Shown: positions 23,236 through 32,156, numbered from the stretch's first letter. The stretch is DNA of 64,000 nt from Sphingomicrobium flavum (GCF_024721605.1 NZ_CP102630.1:2197501-2261500), one strand, 5' to 3'. The notes: a model not told the origin generated them from the sequence alone. Made by a program: numbers and translations.

Positions 23236-24009
23236 TCAGCCTACGCCAAGCGCCACCAGCTTTTCGAGGGTGAGCGATTCCAGCAACTGGGTCGCCTCCT
23301 CAAGGCTGTCGGAGACGAAATAGAGCGGCTGGAAATGATCGTTCTCATAAGCGGTAGCCGCCGCATCCTCGATGGTGAAGCGTGGGCGCGGCACATCGGC
23401 ATGGAGCGCGGCCTCGGCTTCACCAAAGCTGGAGGCGAGCCCGGCGCCGAGGATGCGCAATTCGCCGCGCTCCTTGGCCAGGCCGAATTCGACCGTATGC
23501 CAGTAAAGCCGGCTGATCGCCTCGCCCTGCCCGGCGGCGCAGGCATCGACGCCCAGATGACCGAGCGCTTCCATCAGCCGCGCCATCGGCTGGTAGGCGA
23601 GCAGCGGCACATGGCCAAAAATGTCGTGGAAGCAATCGGGTTCTTCCAGATAATCCAATTGCTCGCCATCGCGGATGAAGTTGCCGATGGGGAAGACGCG
23701 GTCCGCCAGCATGGCGAAGAATTCCGCATCGGGCACAATGCCTTCGACCGACACCAGCTGCCATTCGGTCAGGAGCTTGAGGCGCGATGACAATTCCTTC
23801 AGCTTGGGAATGCCCGGCGACTGCAGGTTGAGCCGGCGCAGCCCGTCCATGAAGGGGGAGACGATCTTGCCTTCGAGCATCTTGACCTGACGGCAATAGA
23901 GTCGGTTCCAGGTGTCATGGTCAGCGGGGGTGAAGCGCCCCCATTCTTCGGCCACGACAAAAGCGCGCCAATCGGGTGAGGCGGCGGCCTTGATCTGGTG
24001 CTGGAACAT
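23236..24009 (-). CDS. phhA: phenylalanine 4-monooxygenase
   Basis: Non-haem iron, tetrahydropterin-dependent enzyme that converts phenylalanine to tyrosine. It is 257 residues, typical of the bacterial monofunctional catalytic core. The iron ligands are visible: His128 and His133 in CFHDIFGHVPLL, and Glu174 in YWHTVEFGL. The longer open frame is an artefact; ATG at 24009 follows AAGGAGA. The pterin-recycling partner phhB lies 2.7 kb away at 26710-26961, beyond an adhesin gene. Its 5' leader carries a terminator hairpin 13-55 bp before the start. Confidence 0.95.
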   Translation of the reverse strand: MFQHQIKAAASPDWRAFVVAEEWGRFTPADHDTWNRLYCRQVKMLEGKIVSPFMDGLRRLNLQSPGIPKLKELSSRLKLLTEWQLVSVEGIVPDAEFFAMLADRVFPIGNFIRDGEQLDYLEEPDCFHDIFGHVPLLAYQPMARLMEALGHLGVDACAAGQGEAISRLYWHTVEFGLAKERGELRILGAGLASSFGEAEAALHADVPRPRFTIEDAAATAYENDHFQPLYFVSDSLEEATQLLESLTLEKLVALGVG

Positions 24010-24021
24010 GCTTGGTCTCCT

Positions 24022-24065
24022 TGCAGGCAATAAAAAACCCGCCGCGGCTTTGGACCGGGCGGGCG
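24022..24065 (-). terminator. terminator in the phhA leader (possible attenuator)
   Basis: Read on the minus strand: CCCGCC, a GC-rich loop, GGCGGG, then TTTTTTATT. It stands 13 bp upstream of phhA on the same strand, so any transcript entering phhA from further upstream must pass it. The adhesin gene already has its own terminator at 24263-24296, so this second one implies either an attenuated phhA leader or a short independent RNA of about 150-200 nt. Confidence 0.75.
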
Positions 24066-24095
24066 ATGGTTCGAAGTCTGTGAGGTTACAATTCT

Positions 24096-24194
24096 CTAAC
24101 TCGTCTCCATCGCACGCCCTTTGCACGCATAACGGTACGCCGGCATGCAGGCGGCCGTTACGGTGATACGAATAAGGGCGATCGAACGAGTCAT
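24096..24194 (-). CDS. possible leader peptide upstream of phhA
   Basis: A 32-codon frame (MTRSIALIRITVTAACMPAY, then RYACKGRAMETS) ends about 30 bp before the terminator hairpin. Its middle overlaps a hairpin (TAACGG / CCGTTA, about 24131-24167). Two tyrosine codons are separated by one arginine, and tyrosine is the product of PhhA, but the frame is not strongly enriched in any one residue and lacks a good ribosome site. I treat it as a candidate only; nothing else in 24010-24319 looks coding. Confidence 0.3.
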   Translation of the reverse strand: MTRSIALIRITVTAACMPAYRYACKGRAMETS

Positions 24195-24262
24195 TGCGGC
24201 GACGTTATGGGCAAAGGGCAGGGAAGGAAAGATAAATCTTGCGTCGTTCGTCGAAGCAGAAT

Positions 24263-24296
24263 GAAAAAGGCCGGGGCGCGATGGCCCCAGCCTTTC
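24263..24296 (-). terminator. terminator of the autotransporter gene
   Basis: On the minus strand AGGCTGGGGC, loop, GCCCCGGCCT, then TTTTTCATT. It lies 24 bp after the adhesin stop, so the adhesin is its own transcription unit. Confidence 0.85.
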
Positions 24297-24319
24297 CTCC
24301 ACACAAGAGGGCTGTGAAG

Positions 24320-26443
24320 CTACCAGGCGATCTGGAAACCGGCGCGAGCGCCGACTTCACCACTATCCGCGCCTATGCCCAGGCCAGCACTGAACTTGGC
24401 GTTGGTGCCTGCCCGCACAGCGACGGCGATGGTGCCGGCAACCTCTTCATTATAATAGCCGATGCCACCGCCTACGCCGATGCTCGTTCCCGCGGGCAGA
24501 TCGGGCGTTTCCATGGCCATTGCCATCGCCACGCCTTCATTGGCCCGCTGCAGTCCTTCATCCGCGAAATCGGTCAGGTCGAAAATCTGATCCTGCAGTC
24601 CGGTTATCGCGGCGGAGTTGGCTGCAATATTGGCGGCATTGGTCATGATATTGGCGGTGTTGGTAGCAATTGCCGCATTGGCGGCACCGATGCCCGCCGT
24701 ATTCGTGGCGACATTTGCCTGAGTGGCCTGCAAATCGTTGAAGCTTGCGAGGCCGCCCGGAACTCCTGCCGTACCGAGGCCTAATGTGCCGTTGGCGTCT
24801 GCCGTCACAATCGAGATCGGACCCGTTTGCGACAGGCCGCTGGTATCAAGATTGGAAATCACGACCTGACCGTCATTGGGTGCCATGGCTCCATTGCCGA
24901 TGGCGATCGAATTAACGCCGCCAGCTATGGCCATATTGCCGATGGCGATCGACGTATTGCCAGATGACGCCGCAGCTTCGCCGACCGCCACGGAGCGCAC
25001 GCCCGACGCATTGGCCAGATGGCCAAGTGCCGTGGCGCGTTCCGCTGTCGCTTCAGCACGCCAGCCATAAGCCGTCGCAGCGATATCGGTAGCAAGTGCC
25101 TGTCCGCCGACAGCCGTCGTGGACGCCGCCGTGGCTTGGGTGGCCCGACCCATCTCACCGTCACGGTTGCCACCGATCGCGACTGCGTCGCCGCCGGAGG
25201 CCAGCGCCGTGTTGCCGATAGCGATTGAGTTGGTGCCGCTGGCGACGGCATCTTCCGCGCCCGCAAAACTCTGATCGCCGCTGGCCGTGGTCTGGTGACC
25301 CACGGCCGTACCCATTGCGCCGCTTGCCACGGCTTGCCAACCCAGCGCGGTGGCGCCCGGCGTGGAGGCGATGCTTTCGCCGCCAATGGCGGTGGTTGAA
25401 TTGCCCATCGCCATGGCCGTGTCACCAAGCGCCAGCGCATCAATGCCATTGGCGATCGATTCATTACCGATGGCCGTCGCAAAATCTGTTTGGGCGTCGG
25501 CATTTTCGCCAACTGCAAGTGACCTCTCTCCCTGAGCGGTAGCAAGATGGCCTAGCGCAGTCGCACGTTCTGCAGTTGCAGCCGACTGCCAGCCGACGGC
25601 AGTCGCGCCAGGACCCATGGCAATACTTTCGCCGCCCAGGGCAGAGGTGGAATTACCCATCGCAAGCGCGGTGTCACCAAGCGCCAATGCGTCGATGCCG
25701 TTGGCGATGGACTCATTTCCGATCGCGGTCGCGAAATCGGTCTGCGCATCTGCATTCTCGCCAATGGCTACCGAGCGGACACCTTGCGCCGTGGCAAGAT
25801 GCCCGAGCGCAGTGGCGCGTTCAGCATTGGCTTCCGCGCGCCAGCCAAATGCTGTTGCGCCCGGACCCGTGGCGATGCTTTCACCGCCGACGGCGCTGGT
25901 CGAGGGGCCCATGGCCATGGCGCTGTCGCCGATGGCCAAGGCATCGGTGCCGTTGGCGATCGATTCATTGCCGATGGCGGTCGCGAAATCGGTCTGGGCG
26001 TCGGCATTCTCACCGACGGCGAGCGAGCGTATACCCTGCGCGGTGGCGAGATGGCCAAGGGCGGTCGCGCGTTCCGCCATCGCCATGGATTGCCAGCCTA
26101 TGGCAGTGGCTCCAGGTCCCGTGGCGACGCTTTCGCCGCCGATGGCGCTGGTCGAATTGCCGGTGGCCGATGCCATGTTGCCGAGCGCGGTTGCATCGAT
26201 GCCGACTGCGTCGCTTTCATTGCCGACCGCCACGGCACCTTCGCCATCGGCGTTGGCATTGGTGCCGCAAGCCAGCGCGTCATCGCCGCTGCTGGTGGCG
26301 CCGCCATCGGTATCGGCGGCATCGACCATGCCGTCGTCATTGGTGTCGAGCAGGCATTCTTCCGCGCTGGCCTGCTGCGGCACTGCGATACTTGCAAGCC
26401 CAGCGACCATGGCCGCGAGCGACGTCGTTGTGAGAAATTTCAT
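24320..26443 (-). CDS. YadA-like trimeric autotransporter adhesin
   Basis: A 707-residue type Vc surface protein. The signal peptide (MKFLTTTSLAAMVAGLASIA, cut after about residue 27) is followed by an Asp-rich DTNDDGMVDAADTDGG loop (33-48) resembling a calcium-binding type 3 repeat. Next comes a long head of 14-residue YadA-type repeats (about 70-560), such as ATAIGNESIANGTDAL. A coiled-coil stalk (NTANIMTNAANIAANSAA) follows, then a roughly 75-residue C-terminal anchor with alternating hydrophobic strands that ends in an aromatic residue (GFQIAW). Three head blocks are near-identical 84-residue copies (see repeat). The anchor should trimerise into a 12-strand barrel and display the head on the cell surface. 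The ligand is unknown. It sits between phhB and phhA and has its own terminator. Confidence 0.9.
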   Translation of the reverse strand: MKFLTTTSLAAMVAGLASIAVPQQASAEECLLDTNDDGMVDAADTDGGATSSGDDALACGTNANADGEGAVAVGNESDAVGIDATALGNMASATGNSTSAIGGESVATGPGATAIGWQSMAMAERATALGHLATAQGIRSLAVGENADAQTDFATAIGNESIANGTDALAIGDSAMAMGPSTSAVGGESIATGPGATAFGWRAEANAERATALGHLATAQGVRSVAIGENADAQTDFATAIGNESIANGIDALALGDTALAMGNSTSALGGESIAMGPGATAVGWQSAATAERATALGHLATAQGERSLAVGENADAQTDFATAIGNESIANGIDALALGDTAMAMGNSTTAIGGESIASTPGATALGWQAVASGAMGTAVGHQTTASGDQSFAGAEDAVASGTNSIAIGNTALASGGDAVAIGGNRDGEMGRATQATAASTTAVGGQALATDIAATAYGWRAEATAERATALGHLANASGVRSVAVGEAAASSGNTSIAIGNMAIAGGVNSIAIGNGAMAPNDGQVVISNLDTSGLSQTGPISIVTADANGTLGLGTAGVPGGLASFNDLQATQANVATNTAGIGAANAAIATNTANIMTNAANIAANSAAITGLQDQIFDLTDFADEGLQRANEGVAMAMAMETPDLPAGTSIGVGGGIGYYNEEVAGTIAVAVRAGTNAKFSAGLGIGADSGEVGARAGFQIAW
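25385..26140 (-). repeat. three 252-bp tandem repeats in the adhesin head
   Basis: Copies at 26140-25889, 25888-25637 and 25636-25385 each encode 84 residues, that is six 14-residue head repeats, starting at a GGES motif and sharing ERATALGHLATAQG and ENADAQTDFATAIGNESIAN. A fourth, degenerate copy begins at 25384. The unit is in frame, so recombination between copies would change head length by multiples of 84 residues without frameshift. Confidence 0.9.
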
Positions 26444-26637
26444 GTTAAACCCCTTTGCTTCCTGATTGGACCGCGGCGGGGCAAGGACGGCAAAGCAGGA
26501 TCGCGCCATGCACTGATCTACGCATACTGATGCTTCCCTTTTAGGCGTCGGATGAATCCTCCGCGGCGTCGGCCCGAAGGGGGTCGACAAGGGGCATACG
26601 CACGAGTGCGTTAAATGGATGCACGTTATTCTTTTGA

Positions 26638-26665
26638 TTAACCAACAATCCACAAGAAAGCTCAA
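26638..26665 (-). promoter_or_regulatory. possible promoter of the autotransporter
   Basis: On the minus strand TTGAGC, 16 bp, GTTAAT resembles a -35/-10 pair about 195 bp before the adhesin ATG. The remaining 26444-26637 would be a long untranslated leader and holds no other feature I can support, apart from the AAAGGGG ribosome site just before the ATG. Confidence 0.25.
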
Positions 26666-26709
26666 GCGCTTACGTCTGGCAGTCGGGCGCGGCCTCCAGC
26701 ATTTGTGCG

Positions 26710-26961
26710 CTATTCGACCAAAGCATGGATCGCCTTGGCCAGTTTCACGTCACGATCGGTAACGCCGTCCGCATCGTGGCTGGTCAAGCGAAAATCCACC
26801 TTGTTCCAGACACTGGTGAATTCGGGATGATGGTCGGCTTTCTCCGCTTCCATCGCCACGCGGGTGAGGAAGGCAAAAGCCTCGGAAAAGTCGGCAAATT
26901 CATAGGACCGCTCGAGCGCCTTGCCGTCATCGCTTGTGGTCCAGCCTTCTGGTATGTTCAT
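26710..26961 (-). CDS. phhB: 4a-hydroxytetrahydrobiopterin dehydratase
   Basis: An 83-residue pterin-4a-carbinolamine dehydratase that recycles the pterin cofactor used by PhhA. Family motifs are present: [20 protein letters not shown], then [20 protein letters not shown] with the catalytic His-His pair, and [11 protein letters not shown] at the end. It is full length. It is divergent from the thiolase gene with an 83-bp gap. The PhhA partner is on the same strand but separated by the autotransporter gene. Confidence 0.94.
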   Translation of the reverse strand: MNIPEGWTTSDDGKALERSYEFADFSEAFAFLTRVAMEAEKADHHPEFTSVWNKVDFRLTSHDADGVTDRDVKLAKAIHALVE

Positions 26962-27044
26962 TCCGCCTGCCTAGCGCGGTCCGGCCTCCCTTGCAAAGCC
27001 GCGCCACATTGCGCAGGACGCGGCCAGGACGCCAAGGAGTGAAG

Positions 27045-28250
27045 ATGCAAGACGCCTTTATCTGCGATGCCGTGCGCACCCCCATCGGGAAATTTGGCGG
27101 GACATTGTCCGCCGTGCGCGCCGACGATCTCGCCGCCGTACCACTCAAAGCCCTTAAGGAGCGCAATCCGGGCGCCGATTTTTCCCAGCTCGATGACATC
27201 ATCATGGGCTGCGCCAACCAGGCGGGCGAGGATAATCGCAACGTCGCGCGCATGGCCGCGCTGCTGGCGGGGCTGGGCGAAAGTGCACCGGGCACAACGG
27301 TCAATAGGCTGTGCGGTTCGGGGCTCGACTGCGTCGCCATGGCGGCCCGCGCGATCAAGGCTGGGGAAGCCGATTTCATCATCGCTGGCGGGGTCGAAAG
27401 CATGACCCGCGCGCCCTTCGTGATGCCCAAGGCCGATGCCGCCTATAGCCGCGCCAACGCCATCTATGACACCACCATCGGCTGGCGCTTCGTCAACAAG
27501 AAGATGAAGGAGGAGTTCGGGATCGATTCGATGCCCGAGACCGCGGAAAATGTCGCCGAGCAGTTCGGCATCAGCCGCGAAGACCAGGACCGGATGGCGC
27601 ATGAAAGCCAGGTCCGAGCGGCGCGTGCGCAGGAAACTGGTCGGCTGGCAGCGGAGATCGTCTCCGTCGCCATCCCCCAGCGCAAGGGTGATCCCATTCT
27701 GTTCGACATGGATGAGCATCCGCGCCTTTCCAGCCTCGACGTGCTGGCGGGGCTGCGCCCCATCGTGAAGCCGGACGGCACCGTCACGGCCGGCAATGCC
27801 TCGGGCGTCAATGATGGCGCGGCAGCGATTATCATTGCGTCGGAAGCCGCGGTGAAGCGCCATGGCCTGACGCCGCGCGCACGCGTGCTCGGCGGCGCAG
27901 TGGCTGGCGTACCGCCGCGCATCATGGGCATCGGCCCCGCGCCCGCATCAGCACGCCTGATGGAACGGCTTGGCCTGCACATTAACGATTTCGACGTGGT
28001 CGAGCTCAACGAAGCCTTTGCCGCGCAGGGCCTTGCCGTGCTGCGCGAATTGGGGCTTCCCGACGATGCCGATCATGTGAACCCCAATGGCGGTGCCATC
28101 GCGCTCGGCCATCCGCTCGGCATGAGCGGCGCAAGGCTTGCGCTCACCGCGACGGAGGAATTGCAGCGCCTCGGCAAGGGCAAGGCGCTCGCCACCATGT
28201 GCATCGGCGTCGGCCAGGGCATCGCGCTCGCCATCGAGCATGTCGGCTGA
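27045..28250 (+). CDS. pcaF: 3-oxoadipyl-CoA thiolase (acetyl-CoA acyltransferase)
   Basis: Thiolase of 401 residues. The catalytic Cys lies in NRLCGSGLDCV near residue 90, the His in GGAIALGHPLGMSGAR, and the second Cys in MCIGVGQG. The IMGCANQAGEDNRNVARMA block and overall length are typical of the PcaF/PaaJ subgroup, which cleaves 3-oxoadipyl-CoA to succinyl-CoA and acetyl-CoA at the end of the aromatic-acid and phenylacetate routes. Start at 27045 follows AAGGAGTGAAG; the open frame further upstream is spurious. It is coupled to paaD, which supports a phenylacetate role, although a general acetyl-CoA acetyltransferase cannot be excluded. Confidence 0.85.
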   Translation: MQDAFICDAVRTPIGKFGGTLSAVRADDLAAVPLKALKERNPGADFSQLDDIIMGCANQAGEDNRNVARMAALLAGLGESAPGTTVNRLCGSGLDCVAMAARAIKAGEADFIIAGGVESMTRAPFVMPKADAAYSRANAIYDTTIGWRFVNKKMKEEFGIDSMPETAENVAEQFGISREDQDRMAHESQVRAARAQETGRLAAEIVSVAIPQRKGDPILFDMDEHPRLSSLDVLAGLRPIVKPDGTVTAGNASGVNDGAAAIIIASEAAVKRHGLTPRARVLGGAVAGVPPRIMGIGPAPASARLMERLGLHINDFDVVELNEAFAAQGLAVLRELGLPDDADHVNPNGGAIALGHPLGMSGARLALTATEELQRLGKGKALATMCIGVGQGIALAIEHVG

Positions 28251-28687
28251 TGGATGAGGCCGGCATCATGGCGGTGCTGGCCGAGGTGCCGGACCCCGAA
28301 ATCCCGGTGATTTCGGTGGTGGATCTGGGCATCGTGCGCGGGCTGGAAGAAGGCCGCCTCATCATCACGCCGACCTATTCGGGCTGCCCTGCGACCGCTG
28401 CGATCGAAGCCGATATTCGCGCCGCGCTGGATGCGGCAGGCTATCGCGCGGTCAAGATCGAAACGCGGCTGACCCCGCCCTGGTCGACCGACATGATCAG
28501 CGAAGCAGGCAAGGCCAAGCTGAAAGCCTATGGCATCGCCCCGCCCGAACGCAGCGACACGGTCGAATGTCCGCAATGCGGCTCCACCGACACGCGCGAG
28601 ATCTCCCGCTTCGGCTCGACTCCCTGCAAGGCGCAGTGGCAGTGCAATGACTGCCTCGAGCCGTTCGACCGCTTCAAGTGCCATTGA
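28250..28687 (+). CDS. paaD: PaaD-like iron-sulfur/metal-insertion protein of phenylacetyl-CoA epoxidase
   Basis: A 145-residue MIP18/DUF59-type protein. The N-terminal domain has LAEVPDPEIPVISVVDLGIV and TPTYSGCPATAAIEADI. The C-terminal zinc-ribbon-like tail has CPQCGS and CKAQWQCNDC, with FDRFKC at the end, as in PaaD. PaaD is thought to help mature the diiron phenylacetyl-CoA epoxidase PaaABC(E), whose genes are absent from the window. It overlaps both neighbours by a base or more (thiolase stop TGATG; its own stop TGATG with the antiporter), so the three genes are translationally coupled. Confidence 0.88.
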   Translation: MDEAGIMAVLAEVPDPEIPVISVVDLGIVRGLEEGRLIITPTYSGCPATAAIEADIRAALDAAGYRAVKIETRLTPPWSTDMISEAGKAKLKAYGIAPPERSDTVECPQCGSTDTREISRFGSTPCKAQWQCNDCLEPFDRFKCH

Positions 28688-29862
28688 TGACCGCGACCGA
28701 GCTGTTCCTCCTTGCGCTGCTCATCATCTTCCTTCTGCCCTGGGGACTGTGGCGGCTGGTCGGCGGGGACCGCATCGTCCCGTTGGTGGTGGTGCAGATT
28801 GTCGGCGGCATATTGCTGGGCCCCGGCGTGCTCGGCGCACTGGTCCCCGAGGCGCACGCCACCTTGTTCACGCCCGACGTACTCCAGGCCTTGTCGGGCA
28901 TCGCCTGGTGGGCGGTGATGCTGTTCGTCTTCGTTGCCGGGCTGGAACTCGACCTCGATCATGCCTGGAAGGCGCGAACCGATACGCTAGTGACGTCGGG
29001 CCTTGCCCTCGCCCTGCCGCTCGCGCTGGGGGCACTCGCAGCGCTATTGGCGATGGGCGATCCGCGCTGGCTTGGGCCCGAAGGCCAGCGCTGGCAGCTG
29101 GTCGCCGGGATCGGCATGGCCTGCGCGGTTACCGCTTTGCCCATCCTCGTCCTCTTCCTCGAACGATTGCAGATCCTGCGCACCGCGCTCGGCCAGCGCG
29201 TGCTGCGCTATGCCAGCCTCGATGACATGGCAGTCTGGGCAGTGCTGGCCATCATCCTGGTCGATGCCGAACGTCTGGGACGCCAACTGCTCTTCTTCAT
29301 CCTTTTCGCCATCCTCGCCTGGGCAGCGCGGCAGGTGTTCGCCAAGGCGGAAGACAATGATCGCTGGCCGCTGGCGCTGATCTGGCTGATTGTCGTCGCA
29401 CTCGGCGCGGACTGGTCGGGGCTGCATTTCATGGTCGGCGCCTTCCTTGCCGGCGCGGTGCTCGATGCCAAAAGCTTCGGGCTGGAGAAGATCGACACGA
29501 TGCGGGACCGCGTGCTGCTCCTCCTCATGCCCGTCTTCTTTCTGTCCACCGGGCTCAGGACGCGATGGGAAATGGGCGGGCTGGAAGTGGTCGGCGTGGC
29601 GCTGTTGCTGCTAGTCGCTGCGGTCGCAGGAAAGATGGGCGGTGTGGCTATTGCCGGGCGCATCAATGGCTGGCCCGAGGGTGAGGCGCGGCTGGTCGGC
29701 TGGCTGCTCCAGACCAAGGCGCTCATCATGATCATCTTTGCCAACATCTTGCTCGATCGCGGCGTCATCAGTTCGACGACCTTTACCGCTCTGTTACTGA
29801 TGGCGGTGATGAGCACGATGCTGACCATGCCGATGGCGCGGCGCGCGGGGCGTACGGCCTAG
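28687..29862 (+). CDS. cation:proton antiporter (CPA2, KefB-like)
   Basis: A 391-residue inner-membrane protein with about 11-12 hydrophobic segments from residue 5 to the end. Segments such as VPLVVVQIVGGILLGPGVLG and MLFVFVAGLELDLDHAW are signatures of the monovalent cation:proton antiporter-2 family. YASLDDMAVWAVLAIIL and HFMVGAFLAGAVLDA also fit that family. No C-terminal TrkA-N or NAD-binding domain is present, so this is a membrane-only member. The ion is unknown (Na+ or K+). Its start overlaps the paaD stop, which is a striking association with no obvious metabolic reason. Confidence 0.88.
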   Translation: MTATELFLLALLIIFLLPWGLWRLVGGDRIVPLVVVQIVGGILLGPGVLGALVPEAHATLFTPDVLQALSGIAWWAVMLFVFVAGLELDLDHAWKARTDTLVTSGLALALPLALGALAALLAMGDPRWLGPEGQRWQLVAGIGMACAVTALPILVLFLERLQILRTALGQRVLRYASLDDMAVWAVLAIILVDAERLGRQLLFFILFAILAWAARQVFAKAEDNDRWPLALIWLIVVALGADWSGLHFMVGAFLAGAVLDAKSFGLEKIDTMRDRVLLLLMPVFFLSTGLRTRWEMGGLEVVGVALLLLVAAVAGKMGGVAIAGRINGWPEGEARLVGWLLQTKALIMIIFANILLDRGVISSTTFTALLLMAVMSTMLTMPMARRAGRTA

Positions 29863-29865
29863 CGA

Positions 29866-30855
29866 CTAACTACATTGCGCGCGGTGCAACAGGAAATGAT
29901 CCGCCAGCACCAGCGCCATCATGGCTTCGCAAACAGGCGCGCCGCGAATGCCGACGCACGGGTCATGGCGTCCCTTGGTGACGGCGTCTTTCTCTTCGCC
30001 CGCCGCGTTGATGCTGGGCACCGGCGTGCGGATCGAACTGGTTGGCTTGAAGGCGACGCGGGTGATGATGGATTGCCCTGACGAGATCCCGCCCAAGATG
30101 CCGCCGGCATGGTTGGCATCGAAGCTCCCGCCGGCGCGGATCGGGTCGGCATTTTCGCTGCCCTTCAGCCGCGCCGCGCCCATGCCCTCACCGATTTCCA
30201 CGCCCTTCACTGCGGGGATCGACATCATCGCGCCCGCCAGCTCGGCGTCCAACTTTGCATAGACCGGTGCGCCCCAGCCGACGGGCACGCCCGCCGCGGT
30301 ACATTCGATGATGGCGCCCAGGCTGTCGCCATCGCTGCGCGCCTCATCGAGCATGGCTTCCCATTTGCCGCTGTCCGCCTCGCCGCCAATCTCCACGACC
30401 TTTGCCTCGATGGCGACCTCGGGGATAATCAGCCGCGCCACCGCGCCCGCCGCCACGCGCATCGCCGTTTCGCGCGCCGAGGAGCGCCCGCCACCACGCG
30501 GATCGCGCAGGCCATATTTGCCGTCATAGGTGTAATCGGCATGGCCGGGCCGATAAGGCGCGCCTTCGGGATAGTCCTTCGAGCGTGCGTCCACATTCTC
30601 GATCATCATGGCAATCGGCGTTCCCGTGGTGACGCCCTGATAAACGCCCGATAGGATGCGCACCTGGTCGGGCTCCTGCCTTGGCGAGACATTCTTGCCG
30701 GTGCCGGGACGGCGCAGGTCAAGGAAGCGCTGCACGTCGCCTTCCTCGATCGCGATGCCCGGCGGGCAGCCGTCCACCATGCAGCCGATGGCCGGCCCAT
30801 GGCTTTCGCCCCAGGTCGATACGCGCAGCAGATGGCCGAAACTGTTGATGCTCAT
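29866..30855 (-). CDS. aroC: chorismate synthase (compact form)
   Basis: Last enzyme of the shikimate pathway: converts EPSP to chorismate using reduced FMN. Diagnostic motifs are present: [20 protein letters not shown] at the N-terminus, [20 protein letters not shown], and [14 protein letters not shown]. At 329 residues it is about 25-35 shorter than usual. The missing part lies after VVEIGG (about residue 155), where most relatives carry an FxCPD-containing insertion. The C-terminus is intact. It is third in the DAHP synthase-aroA-aroC operon with an ATGA overlap to aroA. Confidence 0.95.
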   Translation of the reverse strand: MSINSFGHLLRVSTWGESHGPAIGCMVDGCPPGIAIEEGDVQRFLDLRRPGTGKNVSPRQEPDQVRILSGVYQGVTTGTPIAMMIENVDARSKDYPEGAPYRPGHADYTYDGKYGLRDPRGGGRSSARETAMRVAAGAVARLIIPEVAIEAKVVEIGGEADSGKWEAMLDEARSDGDSLGAIIECTAAGVPVGWGAPVYAKLDAELAGAMMSIPAVKGVEIGEGMGAARLKGSENADPIRAGGSFDANHAGGILGGISSGQSIITRVAFKPTSSIRTPVPSINAAGEEKDAVTKGRHDPCVGIRGAPVCEAMMALVLADHFLLHRAQCS

Positions 30856-32156
30856 AGCCCCGACTCTAGCCGACCGCCCAGCGATTGCATCAGCGAAATG
30901 AAATCAGGGAAGCTGGTGGCGATGGCGCTGCTATCGTCGACGCGGATCGGCTGCTCGGCTGCCAGCCCCAGGGTCAGGAAGGCCATGGCGATGCGATGAT
31001 CGCCGTGCGCCATCACCGTGCCGCCGCCGCGCACCGATCCCTTGCCCAGCACGCGCAGTGCGTCGCTTTCGGGGAAGCAGCTCACGCCATTGGCGGCCAG
31101 CCCTGCGGTCACCGCGCCCAGCCGGTCGCTCTCCTTGACCTTGAGCTCACCAATCCCCTCGAAATGACTCTCGCCATCGGCAAAGGAGGCGACACAGGCC
31201 AGCAGCGGCAGCTCATCGATAGTCGCGGGCACGCGGTCGGGGGTCAGGTGGAGCGGCTGCAGGGGCGCGTGTCCGACGGTCACATCGGCCACCGGCTCGC
31301 CCGATTGGTCGCGCTCATTGTCCAAGGTAACCCGCGCGCCCATTTCATGCAGCGCTTCAAGGAAACCGGTGCGGGTCGCGTTCATGCAGATGCCGGGCGT
31401 GGTCACTTGCGCGCCCTCGATCATCGCCGCCGCCGCCCAGAGGAAGGCTGCAGACGAAGGATCGCCGGGCACGTGGATGTGGGTGGCGGAGAGCGTGCGC
31501 TTCTCGCCCAGTGAAATGGCCAGACCATTGCCGGCCTCGTCGGCCAGCACTTCCGCGCCAAAGCGCAGCAGCATCACCTCGCTATGATCGCGGCTGGGGG
31601 TGGGTTCGACGATCCGCACCGGGCCACGGCTGCGCAGTCCCGCCAGCAGGATTGCCGATTTGACCTGCGCAGATGCGACCGGGCTCTCATAATCGATCCC
31701 GCCCAACCCTGCGCCCGTCAACGTCAATGGCAAGCTTTCGCTTTCTGAAAAGCGCGCGCCCATGCGCGAAATAGGGTCGATAATCCGCTTCATCGGTCGC
31801 TTGGACAGCGACGCATCGCCCGTGAAGGTCGCCTCCAGCCCGTCGAAACCGGCCGCGGCGCCCATCAGCAAACGGGCCGAGGTGCCGCTATTGCCGCAAT
31901 CGATGGGCCCGGCCGGGCTGATCCATTCGGCGCCGGTCACCAGCCAGTCATCACCGCAACGCTCGACGTTGGCGCCAAAGGCTTCGACCGCGCGTGCCGT
32001 GGCCAGCACGTCCTCGCCTTCCAAAAGCCCGCTGATCCGCGTCTCGCCAACCGCGAGCGCACCAAGGATCAGCGCGCGGTGAGAGATCGACTTGTCGCCG
32101 GGCACCTTGGCAGTTCCGCCAAAGCGTGGGCTAGGATAGGCGCGCATCGGCTTCAC
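30852..32156 (-). CDS. aroA: 3-phosphoshikimate 1-carboxyvinyltransferase (EPSP synthase)
   Basis: Sixth enzyme of the shikimate pathway: transfers enolpyruvate from PEP to shikimate 3-phosphate. It is 434 residues. Motifs are [19 protein letters not shown] near the N-terminus, [18 protein letters not shown] around residue 90, and [18 protein letters not shown] and [13 protein letters not shown] near the end. The central KSAILLAGL segment also fits. The IDCGNSGTS loop region and ALAVGETR context look closer to class II-type synthases of Alphaproteobacteria, but I cannot assign inhibitor tolerance from sequence alone. It is coupled on both sides by 4-bp overlaps. Confidence 0.97.
   Translation of the reverse strand: MKPMRAYPSPRFGGTAKVPGDKSISHRALILGALAVGETRISGLLEGEDVLATARAVEAFGANVERCGDDWLVTGAEWISPAGPIDCGNSGTSARLLMGAAAGFDGLEATFTGDASLSKRPMKRIIDPISRMGARFSESESLPLTLTGAGLGGIDYESPVASAQVKSAILLAGLRSRGPVRIVEPTPSRDHSEVMLLRFGAEVLADEAGNGLAISLGEKRTLSATHIHVPGDPSSAAFLWAAAAMIEGAQVTTPGICMNATRTGFLEALHEMGARVTLDNERDQSGEPVADVTVGHAPLQPLHLTPDRVPATIDELPLLACVASFADGESHFEGIGELKVKESDRLGAVTAGLAANGVSCFPESDALRVLGKGSVRGGGTVMAHGDHRIAMAFLTLGLAAEQPIRVDDSSAIATSFPDFISLMQSLGGRLESGL

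Noticed and set aside
25385-26140. Regular repeats resembling a CRISPR or satellite array
   Set aside because: The unit is exactly 252 bp, in frame, and encodes YadA head repeats; there are no spacers and no cas genes.
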